Source of the DNA: Juglans regia
Taxonomy: Eukaryota; Streptophyta; Magnoliopsida; Fagales; Juglandaceae
Assembly (NCBI RefSeq): GCF_001411555.2
Contig: NC_049907.1
Span: 8,316,243-8,380,242, forward strand
Reading direction: 5' to 3'
DNA: 64,000 nt
The position numbers were made by a program, and so were the translations under genes. Shown here in pieces: positions 11,280-21,518 of the stretch. The notes beneath the pieces were generated by a model. That model worked only from the letters and a program-made list of their open reading frames with translations, did no database searches and was not told where the DNA came from. The first letter of the stretch is position 1, and every line of letters starts with the position of its first letter.

Positions 11280-11939
11280 CTAGTTCAAGACCGATAAACT
11301 GAACCAAGACCAATAGATACATGCAGTACTCGGTGGTGTCCCACAGCACATACTGTGGTCATCAATTTGCTCAACTTGAAGACCAATAAACCATGAACCA
11401 AGTGACACATCTTCATTGGCATACTTATGCAATATAGGCCTGCAATAAAAACCAGTTTCCAAAGATCAGCATCTTTGTTTCAAAAGGAGAAGTACATGTA
11501 TGTTTAAGTCTAGAGCCTATAACGTCCAAAGATCAGCATCTTGTTTTTTTTTTTTTTTTAAACAAGGAAAAAAAATAGTGCCTTATGTTTGATTTGATCC
11601 AACTCAAGGTTTTCTTAACACAGTTTTCGGTCAATTTCACCTAATGCACATAACTTTGAAGTCCTAATGAAATTTTCAGAATATCTTTTTGACCTAGATG
11701 AAGAACAAAGATAATGCCAACACTGAATAGAACATCTATGAAGATGAAGTCCATGGCTCTTAATAGGGTAGCTAACTGATAGCAAATTAGGCAACTTCCA
11801 TATGAAAAACATACTGGTTGATGGAAATGTATGTGGCTAGATCCTTTGAAATTGCATATATCTGCCCAGTTTCATGTCGGAAGTATTTATTCCCCTCTTC
11901 TCCAAATTTCCAGTACTCTAGTAAGTTGATACTTGACAT
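11280..11939 (-). pseudogene. Beta-1,3-galactosyltransferase fragment, last two exons (copy A)
   Basis: Two exons with correct GT-AG borders join in phase: 11815-11939 and 11280-11439. They read '[14 protein letters not shown]', '[18 protein letters not shown]', then '[20 protein letters not shown]' and '[12 protein letters not shown]'. These are hallmark segments of the C-terminal catalytic part of plant GT31 hexosyltransferases (B3GALT group, Golgi). The usual C-terminal tail after 'CCGTPP' is replaced by unrelated residues and a stop. Upstream exons with the DxD motif are absent. It is a gene fragment, unrelated to the DUF604 gene at 2458-4634 except at family level. Confidence 0.8.
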
Positions 11940-12117
11940 CTATAGGGAACAAAGGAACTTAAAATATTAATATAGCATTGCAGATATGAAGCAACGATTA
12001 ACATATAATGAAATATTAACAATTTCATCATTTTTGTGGGAAAATTAATCATTCTTGTCCATCATTTTTGCTCCTATAAAAATGGTTGTACAATTTTTTT
12101 TTATACAGCATGTCAAC

Positions 12118-14204
12118 ATGTAAAAAGGAAAAGAAAACCCATCTCTCTCAACACCATCTAGCTCAAATCCCTCACTTGTGGTATGATTCTTAATATTTGA
12201 TAGGAGTTTCAACTTGTAGTTGCTAATTATCATTATTATTGTTATGTTAGGACATCCCAACAACTGTTCCAAACTTTCCAAATTACATGCACGGTTACGG
12301 AGTAGGGCCTGCATGGTCTCCGGCTTTTATCACATATCCAAATGCATACCAATGTCCAAGCAACATGCAGATGGTGATGCAACTTCATTGTTTGTTTTTT
12401 TTTTTCCCTAATTTTTGGAAGTTTAATTGATTTCTTTTTTAGCAGAATACTGGTTATCCATTTCAATATGGGATGAGACCTCCGACTCCTCCTATGGCTA
12501 CAAGCTCGGAACAACTGAAAGATTAGAAGAGGATACACCCGGGTGCAGGGAAACTGAAGCGCCTTGTTTCTCCTCTAGGGTTGGTGAACAAGGTGAAGAG
12601 GATAGGCTAGATTTAGGGGAAACTGGCGATGGCACTGCCGAGATACCTCCGTTAGACCGAATGGATGGTGGTGATATGATGGAGGAGCCAAAAGCGGAGA
12701 TGGAGTTTGATTTTTTTGAGGAATTAATGAGCTATTATAAGATATATGCTAAGAAATGTGGGTTTGGATCCATGACACAAAGGAGTGAAAGGGATGACGA
12801 AGGGAGTGTCAAATATGTCACTCTTGGTTGTGCCCGTGGGGGGAAAGCTCGGAATAGGACAATGAATGTCGCCAAACCACGCCCGACAGGAAAGACTGAC
12901 TGTAAGACAATGATTAATGTCTTAAAAGTTAAGAGGAAGATGCGGTTGACCACAGTTCATAATACCCATAATCACGGACTGAGTCCACAGAAATCTCGTT
13001 TCTTCCGATGTAATCGCGAAGTTAGTGAGACTGTAAAAAGGGTACTTGATACTAACGACCTAACTGGCATTCGAATGAACAAAAGTTTCGGATCTCTTGT
13101 TGTGGGTGCGGGAGGATTTGAGAATCTCCCATTTTTGGAAAAAAGATTGTCGCAATTACATTGATAAGGCAAGACATCTACAACTTGGAGCAGGTGGTAC
13201 TGGAGCACTTCGAGACTATTTTTGTAGAATGCAGTACAAGAACCCCGGATTCTTTGCCTTGATGGATTTAGATGATGATGAGAGGTTAAAGAATGTCTTT
13301 TGGGCAGATCCACGCAGTAGGGCAGCTTATCAAGATTTTGGTGATGTGGTAACATTTGACACCACGTACTTAACAAACAGATACGGGATGCCCTTTGCTC
13401 CCTTTGTTGGTGTAAACCATCATGGGCAGTCCATTCTCTTGGGAGCAAGGTTAATTTCTAGTGAGGACACAGAGACTTTTACTTGGTTATTTTAGACTTG
13501 GCTGCAGTGTATGGATGATATAGCCTCGCCAGCTATTATTACTGACCAAGAATGAGCAATGAAAAATGCTATTGCCATTGTATTTCCAAAAACCCGACAT
13601 AGATTTTGCCTTTGGCATATATTAAAAAAAGTTCTCGAGAAACTTGGCTCCCATTGTGCCTACAAAAGTGGCCTGAAAACTCAATTGATGAAATGTGTGT
13701 AATGACACTCAAACTATTGAAGAATTTGAGAAATCGTGGGAAGAGGTAATTAGCACGTACAACTTGGAAGAAAATGTTTGGTTGCAAAGTTTGTATGCTG
13801 AGCGCACACATTGGGTACCAGTATTTTTTAAGGAGTATTTTTGTTCTGGCATGAGTACAACACAACAGAGCAAAAGCATGAATGCATTTTTTGACGGATA
13901 TGTTCGTGCGAAGACAAACTTGAAGGAGTTTGTCGACCAATATGACAATGTGTTGAGAAAGAAAATCGAGAATGAAATCAGTTCGGACTTCCACTCATTT
14001 AGCGTTACGATACCATGCATCTCTAGATCTCCAATCGAGAAGAGATTTCAAGAGTTGTACACGAATGTAAAATTCAGGGAAGTTTAGCAGCAAGTTATGG
14101 GTGTACTGACAGCGGATCCGTCGGGGAAGGGATGGTGTGAAGAAAGACCCATTTCTGTAGATGAAATTTCGCTGAGGGAGTCTACTTAAACATGTTACAA
14201 AGAC
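12118..14204 (+). pseudogene. FAR1-related (MULE transposase) pseudogene, truncated (copy A)
   Basis: N-terminal exons 12118-12180, 12251-12373 and 12446 onward have GT-AG borders and encode a Pro/Tyr-rich leader ('NYMHGYGVGPAWSPAF'). The FAR1 DNA-binding domain follows (YYKIYAKKCGFGS ... HNHGLSP, about 12720-13000), then the MULE transposase core ('VTFDTTYLTNRYG', 'AIITDQE', 'AMKNAI', 'SKSMNAFF'). Lesions shared with copy B are a frameshift near 13145 in an A-run, an in-frame TAG after TWLF (13493-13495), a TGA after TDQE, a frameshift near 13700 and a TAG near 14087. Lesions private to this copy are TAA directly after the first ATG (12121) and a one-base deletion near 12507. After 14107 the match to copy B drops sharply and ends by about 14204, so the SWIM zinc finger is lost. 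The true start is uncertain, because 'ttatacag' before 12118 could be an acceptor. Confidence 0.9.
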
Positions 14205-14530
14205 CGCTTAGTGCAATCTCGCTTATATTTATGCACCAATTTTGGCTCTTGATTGAATAAGTTTGTTTTGAAAGGAATTGACATTACCTACTTATGCTCT
14301 TGTATCAATGTGATTTTACTAAAAATATACAGGGCTGTCAAAGAGGATGATACTCACAATTTTATTAACTAAGTCCTTATAGCTGAACTATAACAAAATC
14401 CATCATAATGACCAAAAACTATATGTGTAAAGCAATAATCTACATACAAACTGTCTTTTGGAAGGTCCCAAATATGCAATATACGTGTACATTGAGAGTT
14501 CCTTTGCCAGGTGATGGTAATAATATACAA
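14205..14530. other. Junction sequence after truncated FAR1 copy
   Basis: Non-coding AT-rich sequence. A 25-bp match beginning 'aatccatcataatgaccaa' (about 14398-14422) also occurs at about 38982-39006, downstream of FAR1 in copy B. This suggests the region descends from the same element with an internal deletion. Confidence 0.5.
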
Positions 14531-15766
14531 ATCACCTTCGAAAAGCTTATTTGCTTCAAGATCATAAACATAAATAGTGTCATCACTACTTCCAGCAACG
14601 ACTTCTCGTCCATCTGTTGAGAATTTGACAGAGAAGATTCCAAAAGAGTATCCTCCATCATCATCGGCAGAAAAATCCAAACCTTCATGGATCTCCTGTG
14701 CATAACATATAGGTTCCAAATGTCAAGCAAGAATTATGGAGAGGGGAATGGAGGGATGAAGAAACTGTTGTCAAGGAGTATGGTGATTTGAGAAGAGTAA
14801 AGCCTCCTCGGGCAAAAACAGCAAATACATATACTATTTCCTGCCTAAACCGGTACAACAATGAACAAAAATGGTGATCGATGTTTTTTACAATTGCCAT
14901 GTGATTCATAACAATAAATTTTTCCTTCCATTTTCTTTTCATACAATGCATGCACTTTCACACAAATAAATGCAATCATCCAAAACAATGGTTTGTTTAA
15001 TAGTTTATATCACTCTTGACATCTTTGCTAGTGCATGCACGTGCAACTTCTCAAAACAATTGGTTATACAGCCTAGTAGAGTTATGTTTTGATATTGTCA
15101 AACCATGCACGTATCTTCATGGATATAAACTTGCATTTAATTTCCAAATTTGTATAGCCAATAAATCCTATCTCTTGGTTTAATAGTGCAATGAATCTTT
15201 AATCATATGAATCTTTTACTGCCTCATTTCAAGATCCTAAATAGCTCTGGCTTATTTTTCATTTCATGGCTCCAAATACAAGTGCGCGAAAGAGTTTCAT
15301 GTAAAGCTAATATAAGTCCACAGGATTGTCATAAGAAAAGAAGCAAATGGTATCAACTAATAGGCATGATATTCTAGTACTCCACAGTGTAACGTGCATT
15401 AACACAGTAATTACAAAATCTAATGAAATTGGAACACAACTGGCTTCATACCGTAATATTTGCTAAAGACTCTGTTTCAGGGGACCCAACATTAACAATA
15501 TGGACAATAGGTGACATACTAGCATAAACCTGCAATATCATAACATAAATTGATTAACCAATTACAGCAATGAAAAGACATTGGATCATGTTCGACAAGT
15601 TTAGAAACCATGTGTGTGTGTCTATATATATACACGAGTTTCAAATTTAAGGGCCAAAATATAGGGACATACAAGAAGGCGTTGATCTGTTAGTGTCTTC
15701 ATGGATGGTATTCCCCCCATCATAGAGGTCTGCTTCTATATCTAGTCTACTCATTGCATAACCCAT
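14531..15766 (-). pseudogene. LEC14B: LEC14B-like WD40 gene fragment with missing middle
   Basis: Reading on the minus strand, an N-terminal piece 'MGYAMSRLDIEADLYDGG' starts at the ATG 15764-15766. An exon at 15452-15529 then gives 'VYASMSPIVHIVNVGSPETE'. The exon ending at 14695 gives 'EIHEGLDFSADDDGGYSFGI' and 'FSTDGREVVAGSSDDTIYVY'. These match the LEC14B/DCAF11-like WD40 family, which acts as a CUL4-DDB1 substrate receptor in other eukaryotes. Splice borders of the middle exon are intact, but the exons encoding roughly residues 40-230 are absent and the sequence diverges after 'DLEANKL'. It is a partial, probably non-functional copy next to an assembly gap. Nothing here rules out that the rest lies in the gap or elsewhere. 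Confidence 0.75.
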
Positions 15767-16246
15767 TTCATTAACTGTAGCCCCGCCAGCTGTAACATAC
15801 ATTTTAGTTTAAGACAACTGCGAATATGTTGTTGCACATAATCATATACTATATTGTTGCAGCCATATATCACCTCCATTTGTTTTAGAATGCCAGTCCT
15901 GCCAACAAGGAAAAAAGTAGTTCCAGTCTCTTAGGCCACTCATTTGAAACAAAAAACTCATAAAAACACACATTCTACTAATTAATATATTACCTTTTCA
16001 CATAAATGTAGGGAAAAAATAATAAACAATCCTAAAGTGCATCAAAGGTATATTTACTCATCTAAACTGAATAACATGTGGATGCTAATACCCAAAGGTC
16101 CATAAATTTTATACATTTGTTTGGTCTACTAAAAAATAACCTTATTCTACCGGCTTTCTTTTGCTTTAGAAAGATGGCACTATATGTTATGTACTCACTT
16201 CCCCGTTTATTTTATTCTATGCCTGCTAATTGAGCTTGATAAATCT
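15767..16246. other. Sequence leading into the assembly gap
   Basis: AT-rich sequence with no recognised feature, ending at the run of N. A short stretch before 15800 may be the 5' UTR of the LEC14B fragment. Confidence 0.4.
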
Positions 16247-16346
16247 NNNNNNNNNNNNNNNNNNNNNNNNNNNNNNNNNNNNNNNNNNNNNNNNNNNNNN
16301 NNNNNNNNNNNNNNNNNNNNNNNNNNNNNNNNNNNNNNNNNNNNNN
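16247..16346. other. Assembly gap, 100 N
   Basis: Exactly 100 undetermined bases, the conventional placeholder for a gap of unknown size. Sequence order and distance across it depend on scaffolding. Confidence 1.
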
Positions 16347-17560
16347 CCCTAGGGTTTTTGCATGAGAAAAATATTTTGAAAATATCACTACACTTAAACT
16401 CATTCACATTTTCAAAATCTAGGGTTTTTGGTGAGTTGATTTCTAATATGCTACGTTATATTTTTTAGATTTTGCTAATATTATCGTTGGACTTTTGTAA
16501 GTAAACTTCCAACCTATCTTTGATATTATTAGTATATATTATGTGAACTCTTGTTTGTTTACTTGCTTGAACGATGTGATTATTTGCTTGACTATTGCTA
16601 TTATTTCATATGTGCATTCGGCCTATGTGATGCTATAAATATTTGTATGAAATTGTGGTTTGAAGCATGACATTTCATGATGTTATATTCGGCCCTTGTG
16701 TATTTATTCATGAAGTTGTTGCTAAAATCTAGTATTCTATGATGTTATTTTCAGCTAAGATTAGAAGTGATGAGATGCAATATCTTGTGAAGTATGATTA
16801 AGCTAAGTCTCAAATATGATACATGTTAGTTTCGGTTTTGCCTTGTACATTGGTTTTGCATGTTTGTTTGGACATAAGAGCTAATGGAAGCATGATATTA
16901 TGAGTTGAATTGATGAAAATACATAGTTTGGAAGTCGTAGATGGATCGGCCAAGACATCTTTTGGGTTATAAAAATCTGTTTGGTGTTTGGATGAAGGAA
17001 TATATTATGTTTGCATGAAATTATCCTTGCTTATATGTTCTAATATTTATAAGCTATGATATGAGATGCATGCTATGGAATGAGCTATGTTTTTTGGTTT
17101 TTACATGTTGCATGAACAAGATTTATGTTTCGTCATGAGTCCATGTCACATGTCTCATGCATTTAGGTCCATGTTTTAAAAGAAAAGTCTACTTATAAAA
17201 AAAAAATGTTTTAAAAGAAAAGTCAAAGATGTTTTATAACGACCCCAAATGCTAGAATGATGAATGCCCTAGTGGAACTCCCTGTCCACTCTGGAGTGTC
17301 TAAAGTCAAGTGGAAATCTCTGAGTTGACGAAGTACAGTCGACGAACCTCGAATGATTCTTATGGAAGGATACCAGAACGAGGTTGCATCTAAAGCTAGT
17401 GGGTGCGTATTACGGTGATCAAGAAGAAATATGCAAACTCCTATAAAGGAATATGTTTATGTTTATAACGTAGTCACCTCGATCAAGTAGATTGTTAGTT
17501 GATGCAGTAACTAGCGGATAACACACGGTACTTAGGGAAGCCATGAGGTATCCATATTTT

Positions 17561-17574
17561 TGTGTGTGTGTGTA

Positions 17575-17607
<33 letters not shown>
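17561..17607. repeat. TG/TATG microsatellite
   Basis: A run of (TG)n passes into (TATG)n over 47 bases. Confidence 0.95.
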
Positions 17608-17734
17608 AGTATTAAAATAGCAGTCAATGTGAGGGGTTGCCACACTATATAGGTAAATTAATTATATCTTACAATTATATATACATATATTATAAATAAG
17701 GGTCTCTAATATTATAGTCATATCTGTTTTTGTG

Positions 17735-18229
17735 CATTTTTTTTTTATTTTGTGAAAATACATTTCCGGCGAGTACAATTGGTCGGCAATAAATTTTTTC
17801 GTCCATTTAACTTATTTGCGACGATCACATATTGTCGCAAATACTCTATTTCAGCGAAAATAACCTACTGGGAATATATAGCAGCGACGATAATCTATAA
17901 TCGCTGGAAAAAAGATATAGTCATTTGTAGTGATTTATTAAGTTTTTGTAGCGATAAATATTGTTGCAATTGACTTTTTCCAATGATTTAATTGTAAATG
18001 GAAACGACATTTTAAGCCATTTTTAATACATTTGTGACAGACTAAAACCGTTGAAAATAGTATCTTTTTGCGACGATTTTTGCATATCGCTAAAGTTGGT
18101 CAGAAATGGCACTCTAATTTCATAAAAAATGCAGTGAATTAAAAATCGCCAAAATTGATCAAATGCAGCAATTATTGGGAGTATTTGTAACGATTTTGAG
18201 CGCTGAAAAAAGTCAGATTTCTTGTAGTG
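17735..18229. mobile_element. CACTA-type remnant with only the right terminus
   Basis: The segment ends at 18221-18229 in CTTGTAGTG, the inverted form of CACTACAAG. It contains repeated 'gcgacgat' / 'tgtcgcaaat' words, which are subterminal motifs also seen in the CACTA element at 58078-62770. No matching left end was found, so the element is truncated. The left boundary is approximate. Confidence 0.5.
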
Positions 18230-18460
18230 TATGTGAATGATATGATATGAACAAGACATTTGAGCTCCATGATATGAAATAACATGATATGCTATGAAAT
18301 GATATGACATGATATGTTATGCATTAAATGCTATATATATGATATGAAAGAAATGATAAGGAATGATGAGACTTGTTCTCAATACAATATGTTATGACAT
18401 GATGTGAATTGGCATGATATTTTATGATATGAACAAGAACCCAAGTTCAAATGATATGAA
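18230..18460. repeat. Degenerate GATATGA-type simple repeat
   Basis: Many variants of 'atgatatgaa' and 'gatatgacatgatatg' appear over about 230 bases. Confidence 0.75.
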
Positions 18461-19260
18461 CATGTGTTAAGAGCTCAAAAGATGAAAAAGTCATTTTTAC
18501 AAGAAAATTCCATGATGCATAAGTCAAAGTTTTATGTCATACGTACATGTCCACGCATTTGTTTGTATTTGCTTTTATATGCTTATGATATATGTGGTAT
18601 GTTGTTTGTTTACTTGTTGAGATTTTTTGAAATTTCATTGTGGTAGTTTCCACTACCATTTCCCATCCGAAATGGTAGAAGCTGTAACATGTACTCCGAA
18701 TTCTCGAGAACTATGAACCTAGACGATTCTATGATAGAGGACAGGTATACTATATTGACTCGTTACGACTATACTGTAGATGCATTGAAACACACGACCT
18801 CGTTTCTCAGGGAAATTCTAGCTAGTAATAGTCAGATCGAGATCGATGACACGATCTCCCGACCATCCAAAATTTTGAAATTTTGGTAGAATATGGATCA
18901 ATTGTCTACTTTTCTTGAGCGAGCCTCGAAGGCCTCAACTGACGCAAAGGCAACGGTGGAAGACTTAGGACTGTTACCACCCGAGCCTCAGAAATCTCAT
19001 GGGGTTTTTGGTGTCTGACTCCTGATGGGACAATAGTGATAAAGAGGACAAGAAGCTAAGATGTTTTGTGGGAAAACTTATGACTTAAGGTTTCACTTTT
19101 TGAGGAACAATGTTTTGATGGATCTCATGTTTTGGGAATGGTTTAAAATACACTATTTTATTTTGGAAGTCTTTTGGAAAACACAACTCTTATTTTGAAG
19201 TGCTTATGCTATATGAAACTTTGGGATATTTGCACTTATTGGTACCATATGTCTTTTTAT

Positions 19261-20546
19261 TTTGCCACCGTGCTTAGGTGAGATAGAAAAAAAAATCGTT
19301 GCAATTTTTATTCCATACTGCTATATGCTAGGTGTTTTGCATCTTAACTGTCATGTACGATGGATATATAACCTTATATTATATATCCCGACGCATTCAG
19401 TCACTGTCAAATCTCAAGCAGGGGCTGGGGGCATCGCAAACTGCCAGGAGTATATGTGGTTGAGCCGTAACCAAGAGTCTATAGGCAAACTTCAATGAGA
19501 AGGCTCTGGCTCCTAGAGGATGGTAACAAAATTAGTTTATCCTCGATCCTTTGGATGTGTACTTGCAGTTTGAATACTGTTTTTCAAGTTGTTGATTACA
19601 AGGACTAGTTTGTACAAAAATGAAAATTGTAACATAGGAGAAAGGGTTTAGTAATGGTCAGACATAAGTAGAGATGGTGTCTTGGGTATTTGGAATGCCT
19701 CTCTAAATAAATCCAAGAGGAGCTTGTGTTTAGAGGGACTTGGACCTTGGAGAAAAGAAACATTTGAAACTTGTAAGGTATTTTTCCTCGAGGCTATGAA
19801 TCTTCAGGGAGCCCATTCGTACCTTGTTCTTTTTTCTTTTTGTAAATTATTTCTGCTAGCTGCTTGAGGGCCCAAAATCGATAAGCCTATGTTCAATCAA
19901 CATGCCAAGAAAACTGAAAGCGCAGGCCTCAAATACCCCCTAATCCCATGTATACCATAACGGCATGATCTCACCAATATAGACATTTATGAGATCTTTT
20001 CGTTATTTCAAACTATGTTGACAAACCAAATTATCAAAATACCTATGCTTTAAATTAAATGACTATCCATTTCATTTCACTTAAAATGGAAAAATCATTA
20101 TCCCAAGTCGAACATAAGCCACTGCAAGTCCAATACACAGTGAAGGGTAGGTGGATAAATCGTAGAAGACTATAGGGTTCAAAGAAAATGGTTTTTCATA
20201 AGGATTTATTATTTAAAATAAGGAAAATGATACGCATACAACTATTTATGCTATTTGGGATAGCATACAACTATATATGCTACTTGGGGTATCACAGTGT
20301 AACACCTCAATGGAAAACCCAAATCACATGACCTATATTTCAAAAGGACTAGTCAATAATACAGTTGAAATCATATTAAAATTTTATAAAGAGCAATAAC
20401 TTCTCATTCCCAAGCAATTTAGAATCTTATACACCACCTACCCATATTTTTATTATATGTGGTATCACAATCTACTCCCTTTAAATTCTCGACATCCTCG
20501 TGGGGCAGTCTGTCGTAGATAACATGGCTCAAGTCTCACATTTCTC
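19261..20546. other. Unannotated region left of the receptor gene
   Basis: About 1.3 kb without a recognised gene. Two open frames (about 19262-19498 and 19682-19867) have no domain I recognise. At 20237-20293 a unit of about 29 bp ('tacaactatttatgctattt') occurs twice in tandem with changes. Confidence 0.4.
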
Positions 20547-21003
20547 ATTGACTAATCCTTTTGGAGTATAAGCCATGTGGTTTGAGTTTTCCATTGGAGC
20601 ATTACACACCGAACTAATGGTAGATTCTAACTCCAACTCTAATTGTACATATTAATCTGTTGCAAATTTCTTAATGGAGAAAACTTGGAGGAAAGAATCC
20701 AATTTCTATCTAATAACTACTTTTGTTTGAGCATCAACTATAGAAAATTGGAGAGATTTCCCATAATAGTATCCAATTGTATCATTGACTAGTCCTTTTA
20801 GAGTATAGGTCATGTAGTTTGGACATTCCATTGAGGCGTTACACACCGAACTAATAGTAGATTCTAACTCCAACTCTAATTGTACATATTAATCTGTTGC
20901 AAATTTCTTAATGGAGAAAACTTGGGGGAAAGAATCCAATTTCTATCTAATAACTACTTTTGTTTGAGCATCAACTACTGAAAATTGGAGAGATTTCCCA
21001 GAA
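20547..21003. repeat. Two-unit tandem repeat, period 237 bp
   Basis: The segment beginning 'attgactaatccttttggag' at 20547 recurs at 20784 ('attgactagtccttttagag') and stays alignable to about 21003. Shared blocks include 'acacaccgaactaat' and 'gttgcaaatttcttaatgga'. No coding function is apparent. Confidence 0.9.
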
Positions 21004-21518
21004 AAGCATCCAAGTTATTCGAACCACCCTTGTAACATTAAGCAAACAAATCTGGTTCAAGCATACCGCAAACAGAATTCAGATAATCCCAGATGTTGAA
21101 GATTCAGAATGGATAAATATGGCACCATTTCATCCCTACAGGCTTATTGAACAACCTTAGGTCTCTTAGGCAAAATCTGGGGAAGCGTTAGATATTTAAG
21201 ACCTTTGACTCTGAAAGTTCAATACAACGTTACAAAATAACAATATGATACATACCAATTACATGAAGCTCTTTAAGGACTTCAAATTCAAACTTATACT
21301 TGCCTTCTTCTAGCACAGAAAAACAACAGGGAATTCTACTATCCCTCCTACAGACCCCCCTCCCCTTCCCAAAAACCGAAAAAAAAGTGATAAGCACTAT
21401 ACTAATTTTCTATGGCATGCGAAAGTTTTATGTTACATAAACCCTTGGGACTCTTTAGAGGCAAGCCCAAATACCTCTTATTACTTATAAAAAAAAAAAA
21501 AAAAGGCTGTGGCTAGCC
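21004..21518. other. 3' flank of the receptor gene with retroelement-like poly(A)
   Basis: A plus-strand stretch ends in 'cctcttattacttata' followed by about 17 A (about 21487-21503). This looks like the tail of a LINE or SINE. It lies only about 15 bases beyond the receptor's stop codon. The rest holds no recognised gene. Confidence 0.45.

Larger units (their letters stand above)
1..14107. repeat. Large direct duplication, copy A
   Basis: This block repeats at 22704-36619 in the same order and orientation. The match is nearly base for base. In the first coding exon of the glycosyltransferase I saw only two substitutions in about 900 bases. Differences are mostly homopolymer-length changes, scattered substitutions, small indels and one MITE present only here (1838-2007). 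High identity ends abruptly at about 14107, inside a FAR1 pseudogene. The left end lies outside the window. Confidence 0.97.
16347..19260. other. Repeat-derived non-coding region after the gap
   Basis: There is no convincing gene. Low-complexity words (TATGA, ATGTTT) abound, together with stretches such as 'gaatgccctagtggaactcc' (17266) and 18690-19010, which shows short open frames ('MDQLSTFLERASKASTDAK') without a known domain. The texture suggests decayed LTR-retrotransposon or similar DNA, but I found no long terminal repeat pair or coding domain. Confidence 0.45.

Noticed and set aside
12427..13164. An apparent 245-codon gene with its own start in copy A
   Set aside because: Its first about 25 codons are a wrong-frame artefact of the one-base loss near 12507. 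The rest is the FAR1 exon 3 frame, whose true leader is visible in copy B.
12972..13448. 158-codon minus-strand frame opposite FAR1 (also 35484-35960)
   Set aside because: Antisense shadow. It is conserved only because the duplicates are nearly identical.
17735..18229. Complete CACTA element at this place
   Set aside because: Only a right end is visible. No CACTACAAG-like left end found in the preceding 1 kb, so it is listed as a remnant.
16347..19260. LTR retrotransposon with identifiable LTRs
   Set aside because: The texture suggests a decayed retroelement, but no long direct repeat pair, primer-binding site or pol domain could be seen by eye.
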